51,805 bases of DNA from CAIKZY01 sp044374195 (GCA_044374195.1 JBILOY010000014.1:1-51805); one strand, 5' to 3'. Counted from the stretch's first letter, positions 36,706 through 44,990 are shown. Notes: generated from the sequence alone by a model not told the origin. A program made the numbers and translations.

Positions 36706-37644
36706 GTGACCGATCGCAATCTCCTCTCCACTCTTGTTCTTGCTCGCGGCACGCTCGATCGGGCCGCCCAGTTCCGATCCGATCAGGCATGGCAGCGCGC
36801 TCGATGCGCCGATCCCGCCTCCAAGGTGATGTGGGTGTGCGAGGGTGCGAGCCCCATGCTGGTCACCGAGACCTCCGCTGAGCTGATGTTGACTCCGGCT
36901 AACGAAGCCGACGCCGAGCTCACCTTCCTCGGCCTCGATGATGATGACGTCGCCTATTTCGCGGCCCATGTCGATGACCTTCAAGATGCCCGCGTTGATC
37001 CAAATGCACACTGGAAGAACCTACGAGCGACGGGTGCACAGCTCTCCGACCGCGATGCAGGGCTCATGGTCACTGCGGTGGCCATCGATAACTGGATGCG
37101 CACCCATCGTCGCTGTCCCAAGTGCGGTGGTGCGACTCACGTGAGCAATGCGGGCTGGAGCCGCAAATGCGTGTCTGACGGCTCGGAGCACTTCCCGCGC
37201 ACCGACCCAGCTGTCATCGTGCTCGTCACTGACAGCGAAGATCGCGCACTCCTTGGCCGCCAGGCGGTGTGGCAGGAGGGCTTCTTCTCCACTCTCGCTG
37301 GGTTCGTCGAATCGGGGGAGTCGGCCGAGGCTGCACTTCGCCGTGAAGTGTTCGAGGAGTCCGGCGTCACGATCAGCACCGACCCCGCTGACATCGTCTA
37401 TCTCGGCAGTCAGCCCTGGCCGTTCCCGTGCTCGCTGATGCTGGGCTATCACGCCAAGGCCACTGATCCCACGATCAATGTCGATGGATCCGAGATCGTC
37501 GAGGCGATGTGGATCAGCCGAGCTGAACTACTAGCTGCCTGCGAGAAGGGCGAGGTGCGTTTGCCGCCATCGATCTCGATTGCGCGCAAGCTCATCGAGC
37601 GCTGGTATGGCGGCGTGCTGCCGGAGTCATTCTCTCGGGCCTAG
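36706..37644 (+). CDS. nudC: NAD(+) diphosphatase NudC
   Basis: This 312-residue Nudix hydrolase cleaves NAD(H) to NMN(H) and AMP and can remove NAD caps from RNA. The order is an N-terminal domain, a zinc ribbon starting CPKCGG, the Nudix box (GFVESGESAEAALRREVFEE) and the NADH-specific SQPWPFPCSLM motif. The fourth zinc ligand is not a Cys: CVSDG stands where CxxC is usual. The homologue Rv3199c is also next to mrx1 and uvrD2. Its stop overlaps the converging zinc-ribbon gene by 4 nt. Confidence 0.95.
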   Translation: MTDRNLLSTLVLARGTLDRAAQFRSDQAWQRARCADPASKVMWVCEGASPMLVTETSAELMLTPANEADAELTFLGLDDDDVAYFAAHVDDLQDARVDPNAHWKNLRATGAQLSDRDAGLMVTAVAIDNWMRTHRRCPKCGGATHVSNAGWSRKCVSDGSEHFPRTDPAVIVLVTDSEDRALLGRQAVWQEGFFSTLAGFVESGESAEAALRREVFEESGVTISTDPADIVYLGSQPWPFPCSLMLGYHAKATDPTINVDGSEIVEAMWISRAELLAACEKGEVRLPPSISIARKLIERWYGGVLPESFSRA

Positions 37645-38021
37645 ACGTTGTCAGTCGGGTAGCGATACCCGCAGTACCTGCACACCCGTGCTTCTCGCGC
37701 GATCTTCTCTGCGCAGTCCGGGCACTTCTTGTAGGCCTCATTGCGACCGAACCATCGGCGCGGATCGAAGAATGACGTGATCGCCTCATGCGGTGCCTGC
37801 ACGCTGGCGGCGCAGTAAGCCGATAGCTTCTGCGCGTCGTCGGCAACCTTGCCCTCGGCATGCAGCGCGATTTCTGCGGCCATCAGGCCCAGTGCTGCCA
37901 TGGCCTCGCCATTGCGTTGAGTCGCGCTATCGCTGGCTAGTGACCAGCCCATGCTCACGGCACTCGCGTAATCACCGCGATCGATGGCGATGCGGATATT
38001 CGCCGGTGAGTCCTTGGCCAT
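37641..38021 (-). CDS. Helical protein with C-terminal zinc ribbon (UPF0547-like)
   Basis: This 126-residue protein has a helical, TPR-like N-terminal 90 residues (DYASAVSMGWSLASDSA and similar). It ends in a short zinc ribbon CPDCAEKIAREARVCRYCG, the pattern seen in UPF0547 and other membrane- or nucleic-acid-associated adaptors. Function unknown. It follows mrx1 by 12 nt on the same strand, so the two are probably one transcript. Confidence 0.75.
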   Translation of the reverse strand: MAKDSPANIRIAIDRGDYASAVSMGWSLASDSATQRNGEAMAALGLMAAEIALHAEGKVADDAQKLSAYCAASVQAPHEAITSFFDPRRWFGRNEAYKKCPDCAEKIAREARVCRYCGYRYPTDNV

Positions 38022-38033
38022 GCTCGAGTCGGG

Positions 38034-38291
38034 CTAAAGCCCGAGCTTCTCCTTGACCTGCTTGGCGGTCGGGTTAGTCATGGCAGTGCCATCAGCGAAG
38101 ACCACGGTCGGCACGGTCTGGTTTCCACCATTGACCGATTCAACGAAGGCAGCAGCCTCGGGGTCATGCTCGATGTCGATCTCATTGAAGGTGATGCCCT
38201 CGCGGCCGAGCTGCGCCTTCAGGCGCTGGCAGTAACCGCACCACACGGTGCTGTACATGATCGGCTTCTCGGCGGCGGCGATGTCACTCAT
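38034..38291 (-). CDS. mrx1: Mycoredoxin Mrx1-type glutaredoxin
   Basis: This 85-residue glutaredoxin-fold protein has active site WCGYCQRL, cis-proline loop TVPTVVFADG and the NPTAKQVKEKL end. It is very similar to mycobacterial Mrx1, which reduces mycothiol-protein mixed disulfides, so mycothiol use is inferred. The frame is open upstream, but ATG 38291 gives the family length and lies 7 nt after TACGCT (minus strand). It is divergent from uvrD2 with only 18 nt between start codons. Confidence 0.93.
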   Translation of the reverse strand: MSDIAAAEKPIMYSTVWCGYCQRLKAQLGREGITFNEIDIEHDPEAAAFVESVNGGNQTVPTVVFADGTAMTNPTAKQVKEKLGL

Positions 38292-38297
38292 AGGAAG

Positions 38298-38304
38298 TAG
38301 CGTA
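38298..38304. promoter_or_regulatory. Overlapping divergent leaderless promoters of uvrD2 and mrx1 (TAGCGTA)
   Basis: Plus-strand TAGCGT (38298-38303) is 6 nt before the uvrD2 GTG. Minus-strand TACGCT (38304-38299) is 7 nt before the mrx1 ATG. The two -10 hexamers share five base pairs, so simultaneous use of both seems impossible. Confidence 0.55.
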
Positions 38305-38309
38305 GCGGC

Positions 38310-40391
38310 GTGGAGAACACCGCAGCACGCATCCTGGCGGGCCTCGATCACGAGCAGCGGGCAGTAGCCGAGGCCGTCGAGGGCCCGGTCGTCGTGCTGG
38401 CCGGTGCGGGCACGGGCAAGACCCGGGCCATCACCCACCGCATTGCCTATGGGGTCGAGACCGGTGCCCATGATCCGCGGCGCAGTCTGGCCGTCACCTT
38501 CACCAATAGGGCAGCCGGCGAGATGCGCGGTCGACTTCGCACCCTCGGTGTCGAGGGCGTGCAGGTTCGCACCTTCCATGCGGCGGCATTGCGGCAGTTG
38601 CGTTACTTCTGGCCGCGACTGAGCGGCAATGCTTTTCCCGAGTTGATCGCCAGTAAGTCACGCCTGGTGGTTGAGGCCGCACGTACTGCCGGGCTGGCTA
38701 CGAACTCCGCACTACTGCGCGATCTCGCCTCCGATATCGAGTGGGCGAAGGTCAGCCAGCTCGATGCCGAGGGCCTGCTTACCTCGCCCGTTGCCGCTAG
38801 CCGCAACTGGTCGGTCGATCTCGCCCAGTTCGCGAAGGTGTTCTCCGCGTATGACGAGATCAAGCACGATCGTGGTCTGCTCGACTTCGAAGACGTCCTG
38901 CTCGTCACGGTAGGGGCGCTGACGACGCGACCCGATATCGCCGATGAGATCCAGTCGGCCTATCGCTGGTTCACCGTTGATGAGTATCAGGACGTCAACC
39001 CGCTGCAGCACCGACTGCTGACCTTGTGGCGCGGCGATCGCGATGATCTCTGCGTTGTCGGCGATGCGAGCCAGACCATCTACTCGTTCACCGGTGCGCG
39101 CTCGGAATACCTGCGCACCTTCCGCACCGAGTTCCCCGATGCCACCGAGGTGCGCCTCGTGCGCTGCTATCGCTGCACACCGGAGATCGTCAGCGTCGCG
39201 AACTCGGTGATCTCGGCAAGCCCGGGCGCACTTGCGCTCGTCTCCCAGCAGCCGGCCGGCCCCGAGCCCACCATCGAGTCGTGCGCAGATGACCCCGATG
39301 AGGCGATGACTGTCGCCAACCGCATCCGCGCTCGTATTGATTCCGGGATTGCGCCTCGCGATATCGCGGTGCTGTTCCGCGTCAATGCGCAGTCGGCCGA
39401 ACTCGAAACCGCGCTGGCTGATCGTGGCATTCCTGTCGTGCTCCGCGGTGTGGAGCGCTTCTTCGATCGACCTGAAGTGCGCGAGGGCATTACCCGTTTG
39501 CGCGGAGCCGCGCGTGCGGGCGGTCTCACAGGTCCACTTGCCGACGATGTTGCCGCGATTCTCACTTCGGCAGGCTGGACTCCCGAGGCACCGCGTACCA
39601 GCGGCGCCGTGCGCGAGCGCTGGGAATCCCTGGCGGCACTTGTCGCCTTAGCCTCGGAGATCGACGCACAGGTCGGTGGCGATCTCACTGCTTTCATCGC
39701 CGAGCTCGATCATCGCGCCGAGGTGCAGCATGCACCCACAGCTGACGGTGTCACTCTTGCCTCACTGCACTCGGCCAAGGGCCTCGAATGGGATTCGGTA
39801 TATCTCGTCGGCTGCAGTGAGGGCCTGCTGCCGCTGTCGTATGCCGAGACTCCCGAGGCCATCGAGGAAGAACGCCGATTGTGTTACGTGGGCATGACTC
39901 GCGCGAAGAACCTGCTGCACATGACATGGTCGCGCTCGCGCACGCCGGGTGGGCGTGCATCAAGGTCGGTGAGTCGATTTATCGCGGCCCTCGACGACTC
40001 CGCGCCTGAGCGCAGCACCACCGGAGTGATGTCACGCGGCAAGAGCCGCGGTGAGCGTTCGCGCAAGGGCCCAGCGAACTGCCGCATCTGCGGCAAGGGC
40101 TTGGTCACTGCACCCGAACGCACCATCGGCCGCTGTCGCACGTGCCCCTCGACATATGACGAGGATGTACTCGACAACCTGCGTCGCTGGCGGTTGCATC
40201 TGTCGCGCGAGAAGAAGGTGCCGGCCTACGTGATCTTCACCGATGCCACACTCATCGCACTCGCCGAGCAGATGCCCACCGATGAAGAGTCGTTGATGGA
40301 GATCCCGGGCATTGGCCCGTCGAAGATCGATCAGTACGGCGAGGGCGTGATGTCAGTCCTGGAAGCCGGGTACCCAGTCGACGAGGGTTGA
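38310..40391 (+). CDS. uvrD2: UvrD2 DNA helicase with tetracysteine motif and HRDC domain
   Basis: This 693-residue SF1A 3'-5' helicase has Walker A GAGTGKTR (K37), VDEYQDVNPLQHR, GDASQTIYSF and SLHSAKGLEWD. A tetracysteine module follows (C591, C594, C609, C612), then an HRDC domain (about 615-693, EIPGIGPSKIDQYG end), the hallmark of actinobacterial UvrD2, which is essential in M. tuberculosis. The GTG at 38310 appears leaderless. The last 39 nt overlap the converging ABC1 kinase gene. Confidence 0.96.
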   Translation: MENTAARILAGLDHEQRAVAEAVEGPVVVLAGAGTGKTRAITHRIAYGVETGAHDPRRSLAVTFTNRAAGEMRGRLRTLGVEGVQVRTFHAAALRQLRYFWPRLSGNAFPELIASKSRLVVEAARTAGLATNSALLRDLASDIEWAKVSQLDAEGLLTSPVAASRNWSVDLAQFAKVFSAYDEIKHDRGLLDFEDVLLVTVGALTTRPDIADEIQSAYRWFTVDEYQDVNPLQHRLLTLWRGDRDDLCVVGDASQTIYSFTGARSEYLRTFRTEFPDATEVRLVRCYRCTPEIVSVANSVISASPGALALVSQQPAGPEPTIESCADDPDEAMTVANRIRARIDSGIAPRDIAVLFRVNAQSAELETALADRGIPVVLRGVERFFDRPEVREGITRLRGAARAGGLTGPLADDVAAILTSAGWTPEAPRTSGAVRERWESLAALVALASEIDAQVGGDLTAFIAELDHRAEVQHAPTADGVTLASLHSAKGLEWDSVYLVGCSEGLLPLSYAETPEAIEEERRLCYVGMTRAKNLLHMTWSRSRTPGGRASRSVSRFIAALDDSAPERSTTGVMSRGKSRGERSRKGPANCRICGKGLVTAPERTIGRCRTCPSTYDEDVLDNLRRWRLHLSREKKVPAYVIFTDATLIALAEQMPTDEESLMEIPGIGPSKIDQYGEGVMSVLEAGYPVDEG

Positions 40392-41663
40392 TCGCACCGG
40401 CACGGTGGCCTCAAGCTGGCACAGCACGCCAATGCTGCCGAGCCACACGCGGTGAATGAGTGCATATGACGGCGGCAGGTTGAGCTTCATGCCGATCATG
40501 GCGTCAGGGTTGCGAATATCGCTCAGACGCGTGAACTGACCGCGCAGCCATTCGCGCGAGAAGGTGAACTCCGCGTGCCGAGCCGGCTCGACGAACGGGT
40601 CGAGGTACTCGAGCAACTTCTGCGGATCCAGCTCGATGTTGGGGCGAATGAATCCCTCAGCGCGCAGGCCCTCCATGACTGTTGCGGCATCACCGACGCT
40701 GGCAATACGCATCAGCGTGCCCATTGCCGTCGGCAGGCCATCGGGCAGTTGGGCTACGGCGCCGAAATCCAGCACGCAGAACTTGCCCTCCGGCGTAATG
40801 CGGAAGTTGCCCGGGTGCGGGTCGGCGTGCAGCAGGCCTGCGCGTGCCGGGCCAGAAAGCAAGAAGCGCTCGTACATCGTGCCCGCGGCATCGCGTTGCT
40901 CTTTCGTCCCCTCGCGGATGATGACGGCCATCGAGACGCCGTCGACCCACTCGGTGACGAGCACATGCGGTGCTGCGGCGAGTACATGCGGAATCAGCAC
41001 CTCGGGGTCACCTTCGAAGGCAGCGGCGAACTTGCGCTGGTTCTGTGACTCGGCGAGGTAATCGAGTTCTTCGACGACTCGAGCCTTGAGCTCATCGAGC
41101 AGCGGGCCGATCTCGATGCCCGGGATCCACGAGCCGAAGAGCTTGCCCATGCGGGCGAGCTGATTGAAGTCAGACATGAGCGCCTTGTCGGCGCCGGGGT
41201 ACTGCACCTTGACTGCAACGACCCGACCGTCATGCCACACGGCCTTGTGCACCTGGCCGATGGATGCGGCGGCAGCGGGTACGTCGTCGAACTCCGCGAA
41301 GCGCTCGCGCCAGTCGGCGCCGAGCTCCTCTTCGAGGATGCGGTGGATCTTCTCGGCAGGCAGCGGGGGAGCGGAATCCTGAAGTTTGGTGAGTGCCGCG
41401 CGGTATGGCCCTGCGACATCCTCGGGCAGTGCGGCCTCGAAAATGCTCATGGCCTGTCCGAGCTTCATCGCCCCGCCCTTGAGCTCGCCGAGCACGCTGA
41501 ACATCTGCTGCGCAGTGCGCGCCTGCAATTCGGCGGCCACAGCCTCGGCCGACTTGCCGCCCACGCGCTTGCCCAGGCCCCACGCAGTTCGGCCTGCGTA
41601 GGCCGCCGGCAACGAGGCGAGTTTGACGCCTCGAGTCAGTGCACCACGGGGAAGTTCGACCAT
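40353..41663 (-). CDS. AarF/ABC1/UbiB family atypical kinase
   Basis: This 436-residue protein has the UbiB-family signatures: GGAMKLGQAMS (KxGQ motif), AAASIGQVHKA (Ala-rich loop), AVKVQYPG, HADPHPGNF and LDFGAVAQ. These atypical kinases/ATPases support quinone or isoprenoid lipid metabolism in other organisms. ATG 41663 is preferred; GACAAT lies 6 nt upstream. It follows the ThiF-like gene on the same strand by 22 nt, and overlaps uvrD2 tail to tail. The homologue is Rv3197. Confidence 0.92.
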   Translation of the reverse strand: MVELPRGALTRGVKLASLPAAYAGRTAWGLGKRVGGKSAEAVAAELQARTAQQMFSVLGELKGGAMKLGQAMSIFEAALPEDVAGPYRAALTKLQDSAPPLPAEKIHRILEEELGADWRERFAEFDDVPAAAASIGQVHKAVWHDGRVVAVKVQYPGADKALMSDFNQLARMGKLFGSWIPGIEIGPLLDELKARVVEELDYLAESQNQRKFAAAFEGDPEVLIPHVLAAAPHVLVTEWVDGVSMAVIIREGTKEQRDAAGTMYERFLLSGPARAGLLHADPHPGNFRITPEGKFCVLDFGAVAQLPDGLPTAMGTLMRIASVGDAATVMEGLRAEGFIRPNIELDPQKLLEYLDPFVEPARHAEFTFSREWLRGQFTRLSDIRNPDAMIGMKLNLPPSYALIHRVWLGSIGVLCQLEATVPVRSTLVDWVPGFQD

Positions 41664-41685
41664 GCCTCCATTGTCTCCCGCTCTG

Positions 41686-42621
41686 TCAGCTCGTGCGCGC
41701 CAGGGCATCCCACTGGCAGCCGCAGAGCGGATGAGCGGGTCGTTGCTCGGTTTCGATTACGTCAATGGGCAGTTCGAGTCGATACGCCATGCACGACCAG
41801 TGCTCGACGGCTTCAGGTGCGTCGATCCAGCGACGAATCAGCGCCACTGTCATGCCGGCGAGTTGGTGAGCGAGCAGGGAGTCGATCGGAGTGTGACGTT
41901 CGGCGCATTGTGCCCATTGCACGCCGATAAGTGGCCACCCGGGGTCGCCATCACGGCGGTGCAGGTCATGGCAGCGCAGGCACGGGGTCAGGCCGGGCAC
42001 GACGAGTGGCCCGCAGACTCCGTGTGACCCGTATGCGCGCACAGGCAGATGCGGCCCGAGGTGCTCACCCGTCGAGGGGCCGGCCGAGGCAAGCGGGTGC
42101 CCGCGCTCGGCGAGAACGGTGAGCGCTGCGCGGTCACCGGAGGCCAGAGTCATCCCGCACGCAGGGATCACCGATCTCAGTGTTTCGGCCATGACGCCAT
42201 CGCCCACGACTGCAATCGAGGTCGCGAGACGTTGATCGACAATGCGGATTGCCGAGGCCGGGTCGGCGAGGGCGTGTGCGGCGGCGGCCAGATCGCCGAG
42301 CACTCGATCGCGTTGATCACCAGGAGTCCAGCGCAGGGCCTCGGATGTCAGGCGGGAGTCTTCGATAGCGCCCGCAGCAATGGCGGCGTTCAGCAGGCGT
42401 CGCGCCGAAGTGCCGGGGCACTGCGCTCGCACCTGGGCGCCGGGCAGCCGCCCGTCGAGGCCCACGACCCAGGCCACATCTGCGCTGGTGACCCCATCGA
42501 CGATCACGCTCCCGCATTGCACCGTGCCCTCGCGGCGCCAGAGCACCGGCTGATCAGGGCGGTATCGAGGGCGGGCCTGGGCTGCCAGCACAGTGCCGCT
42601 GGTGGGGAGCGCATTGTTCAT
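41686..42621 (-). CDS. ThiF/E1-like protein (TOMM leader-binding type, Rv3196-like)
   Basis: This 311-residue protein has an N-terminal winged-helix-like part and a C-terminal E1-like fold. IAVVGDGVMAETL is a poor nucleotide loop, and TPCLRCHDLHRRDGDPGWP resembles the YcaO-cluster leader-peptide-binding proteins. Cysteines CLRC and CGC may bind zinc. It lacks a clear ATP site, so it is probably a binder rather than an active adenylating enzyme. No YcaO, dehydrogenase or precursor peptide is adjacent. The frame is open to 42825; ATG 42621 is chosen as the first plausible start. It is likely co-transcribed with the ABC1 kinase. Confidence 0.75.
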   Translation of the reverse strand: MNNALPTSGTVLAAQARPRYRPDQPVLWRREGTVQCGSVIVDGVTSADVAWVVGLDGRLPGAQVRAQCPGTSARRLLNAAIAAGAIEDSRLTSEALRWTPGDQRDRVLGDLAAAAHALADPASAIRIVDQRLATSIAVVGDGVMAETLRSVIPACGMTLASGDRAALTVLAERGHPLASAGPSTGEHLGPHLPVRAYGSHGVCGPLVVPGLTPCLRCHDLHRRDGDPGWPLIGVQWAQCAERHTPIDSLLAHQLAGMTVALIRRWIDAPEAVEHWSCMAYRLELPIDVIETEQRPAHPLCGCQWDALARTS

Positions 42622-42643
42622 GAGCGCATGCTGCTCGGGCGTG

Positions 42644-42672
42644 CCTGTGGACGTCCGCTTGCGCTCCACAGG
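42644..42672. promoter_or_regulatory. Inverted repeat CCTGTGGA-N13-TCCACAGG
   Basis: A perfect 8-bp inverted repeat, 21 nt centre to centre, lies just upstream of the ThiF-like gene and in the 245-nt gap before DUF5679. The halves resemble DnaA-box cores (TCCACA); a regulator operator is equally possible. Confidence 0.4.
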
Positions 42673-42770
42673 GGAAATCCAGGGGGTAATGTCCGAATTG
42701 CCCTGAAAAAAGATGGGGCGCGCCGTCCACAGAAGCCGCGCGGCACGGGGGAATCCGCCTGACCTTCCCC

Positions 42771-42818
42771 TATGGTGGAACCAGCCCGCACAGGCGGGAA
42801 AAGGTGGCGCACGCCACC
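42771..42818 (+). promoter_or_regulatory. Promoter-like TATGGT and two-hairpin leader of DUF5679
   Basis: TATGGT (42771-42776) could start an mRNA with a leader of about 85 nt. Two hairpins follow: CCCGC-ACAG-GCGGG at 42785-42798 and GGTGGC-GCAC-GCCACC at 42803-42818. The ribosome site AGGAGGG precedes the ATG at 42867. A regulated leader is possible. Confidence 0.4.
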
Positions 42819-42866
42819 GCCGCATCCCTCACAGGAAGCGGACGCCGAGATAACTAGGAGGGCCCC

Positions 42867-43022
42867 ATGGCTGAGAGCTACACCGGCGAGGCGTACTGCG
42901 TGAAGTGCAAGGAAAAGCGCGAGTTCACCGGCAACGTTGAGGAGACCAACGGTCGCCGCTTCGCGAAGGGCATCTGCCCGACGTGCGGCACCAAGGTGAC
43001 CCGCATCCTCGGCAAGGCATAA
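42867..43022 (+). CDS. DUF5679 small zinc-ribbon protein
   Basis: The 51-residue product starts MAESYTGEAYCVKCKEKREF and ends VTRILGKA. Two CxxC pairs (CVKC and CPTC) indicate one zinc ribbon, as in the DUF5679 family that is conserved in Actinobacteria. The start has a near-perfect AGGAGGG ribosome site 4 nt upstream, pointing to high expression. A very strong terminator follows immediately, so it is a single-gene transcript. Function unknown; the size and ribbon resemble ribosome-associated small proteins. Confidence 0.92.
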   Translation: MAESYTGEAYCVKCKEKREFTGNVEETNGRRFAKGICPTCGTKVTRILGKA

Positions 43023-43050
43023 GCGGTACGCACGCTTACAGCGAACGCGT

Positions 43051-43089
43051 AAGGAGGGACGCCCGTCACGGGCGTCCCTCCTTCGTTTT
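43051..43089 (+). terminator. Strong Rho-independent terminator of DUF5679
   Basis: A perfect 15-bp stem (43051-43065 with 43069-43083) has loop TCA and is followed by CGTTTTG. It is the strongest terminator in the window. Confidence 0.95.
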
Positions 43090-43095
43090 GCCACG

Positions 43096-43101
43096 TATCG
43101 T
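43096..43101 (+). promoter_or_regulatory. -10 hexamer TATCGT of the zincin gene
   Basis: TATCGT ends 6 nt before ATG 43108, just after the DUF5679 terminator. It indicates an independent leaderless transcript. Confidence 0.55.
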
Positions 43102-43107
43102 GATCGC

Positions 43108-44451
43108 ATGAGCGGAAACGTGCCCTTCGGCTTCGGTATCGGTGGCAACGACGACGGCTCCGGGGGCAATCCCTTCGGTCCGGGATTCGGCGCCGCCGGC
43201 GGTAACCCCTTCGATATGAACTCCCTGGGCGCGGCCCTGCAGAACCTTGGCCAGATGCTCCAGCAGGGTGGCACCGGCGATACGGGCCCGGTCAACTGGC
43301 CCATGGTCACCGACGTTGCTCGTAAGGCCATCGGCGCAGACCCGTCGATCGGCGACAGTGAGCGCCGCGCAGTCATCGACTCCGTGCGCCTGGCAGATAT
43401 CTGGCTCGATCAGGCCACCACGTTCCCTGCTTCCACCTCCGAGCCGCGTGCCTGGAGCCGCGCCGAGTGGCTCGAGGGCACCATCCCTGCTTGGCGCCGC
43501 ATCGTTGAGCCCATTGCTACGTCGATGAGCAATGTGATGAGCTCGCAGATGTCAGGCACTGATCTCGCGAACCTGTCACCCGAGGATCTCGAGGCCGCAT
43601 TGCCCGAGCAGATGCGCGGCATGTTCCCCGGCGGCGTTCCCGCCGAGATGATGCAGATGCTGGCGCCGATGATGGGCATGATGCAGCAGCTCGGGGCTGT
43701 CGCGTTCAGCATGCAGCTCGGCCAGGCGCTCGCCGGCCTCGCCGGTGATGTGGTCAGCCTCGGCGACATCGGTATTCCGCTCACTGACGATTCAGTCCCG
43801 ACATTGCTTCCACGCAATGTCGCCGAGTTCGGTGCAGGCATCGGTGTTGACGCTGATGACGTGCGCCTGTATCTCGCCCTTCGCGAGTCCGCGCATCAGC
43901 GCTTGTTCGCGCATGTGGCATGGCTGCGTCCGCGCATCGTCGGAGCCATCGAGGAGTATTCGCGCGGCATCACGATTGATCCGAGTCAGCTCAGCGAGCA
44001 GATGAACGGCATTGATCCGTCGAACCCTGAAGCGATGCAAGAACTCCTTGCTTCCGGCCTGCTTAAGCCGCAAGACACCGAGGAGCAGCGCGCAGCGCTT
44101 GCACGTCTCGAGACTCTGCTCGCACTTGTCGAAGGCTGGGTTGACGATGTGGTCGAGGCAGCGATCGGCGACCGACTTCCGTCGTCGGGTCAGGTGCGCG
44201 AAACAGTGCGCCGCCGTCGCGCTGCAGGTGGTCCGGCCGAGAAGACCTTTTCCACACTGGTCGGTCTCGAACTTCGCCCGCGTGCCCTGCGCGAGGCCGC
44301 GAATCTCTTTGCTGCCGTGCGGCATACCGGTGGCGCCGAAGGCCGCGATGCCCTGTGGGGTCACCCCGATCTGCTGCCAAGCGCTGACGATCTGTCTGAT
44401 CCGCTGGGCTTCGTCGAACGCAGCAACGCTGATTTCGACTTCGACGCATGA
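43108..44451 (+). CDS. Zinc-dependent metalloprotease-like protein (Rv3195 / F420-associated hydrolase family)
   Basis: This 447-residue protein has a Gly/Phe/Asn-rich N-terminal 60 residues, a Met-rich stretch (AEMMQMLAPMMGMMQQLG) and a zincin-like helix ALRESAHQRLFAHVAWL. That helix carries the conserved histidines of the actinobacterial family annotated as putative hydrolase, coenzyme F420 biosynthesis associated. No canonical HExxH is present, so protease activity is by fold only. Its stop overlaps the Nudix gene as ATGA. The homologue Rv3195 has the same neighbours. Confidence 0.85.
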   Translation: MSGNVPFGFGIGGNDDGSGGNPFGPGFGAAGGNPFDMNSLGAALQNLGQMLQQGGTGDTGPVNWPMVTDVARKAIGADPSIGDSERRAVIDSVRLADIWLDQATTFPASTSEPRAWSRAEWLEGTIPAWRRIVEPIATSMSNVMSSQMSGTDLANLSPEDLEAALPEQMRGMFPGGVPAEMMQMLAPMMGMMQQLGAVAFSMQLGQALAGLAGDVVSLGDIGIPLTDDSVPTLLPRNVAEFGAGIGVDADDVRLYLALRESAHQRLFAHVAWLRPRIVGAIEEYSRGITIDPSQLSEQMNGIDPSNPEAMQELLASGLLKPQDTEEQRAALARLETLLALVEGWVDDVVEAAIGDRLPSSGQVRETVRRRRAAGGPAEKTFSTLVGLELRPRALREAANLFAAVRHTGGAEGRDALWGHPDLLPSADDLSDPLGFVERSNADFDFDA

Positions 44452-44987
44452 GCCAATCCCTGCATGCAAATGCACGTGAGGTCCTGATCGCCTGGCAGCC
44501 CGCCGACGAAAGTCAGTCGCAGCTTCGTGATGACTACGTGGCACATCTCGATGAGCATGCTGACGGCACCTGGCGCGAATGCCGCGTCGGCCACATCACC
44601 GGCAGCGCGTTGGTGATGGATCACGAGCGCACTCGCGTCCTCCTCACCTTGCATCCCAAGGTCGGTCGCTGGTTGCAGATGGGTGGTCATCTCGAGCCCG
44701 GTGACGCCACACTTCAGGGTGCCGCACTTCGCGAGGCACGCGAGGAGTCAGGTATCTCCGACATTGAAATCAGCGAGTTCCCGCTGCGACTAGATCGTCA
44801 TCGCGTGCGTTGCGCGGCCGATGAAAGCACCCATCTCGATGTCCAGTTCCTCGGATTAGTAGCCGCTGATGCCCGAGAGGAAATCAGCGATGAATCCGAT
44901 GACCTGCGATGGTTCGAACTCGATCAACTGCCCGCGGATCTTGATGAAAGTGTCCGCAATCTGATCGCCGCGGCACTTTCGGCCTGA
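44448..44987 (+). CDS. Nudix hydrolase
   Basis: This 179-residue protein carries the Nudix box GHLEPGDATLQGAALREAREESGI (G-x5-E-x7-REAxEExG; here seen as its key residues), preceded by WLQMGG. It would hydrolyse a nucleoside diphosphate-linked compound with Mg2+; the substrate cannot be read. Translation is coupled to the zincin gene by ATGA. Confidence 0.92.
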   Translation: MSQSLHANAREVLIAWQPADESQSQLRDDYVAHLDEHADGTWRECRVGHITGSALVMDHERTRVLLTLHPKVGRWLQMGGHLEPGDATLQGAALREAREESGISDIEISEFPLRLDRHRVRCAADESTHLDVQFLGLVAADAREEISDESDDLRWFELDQLPADLDESVRNLIAAALSA

Positions 44988-44990
44988 TTT

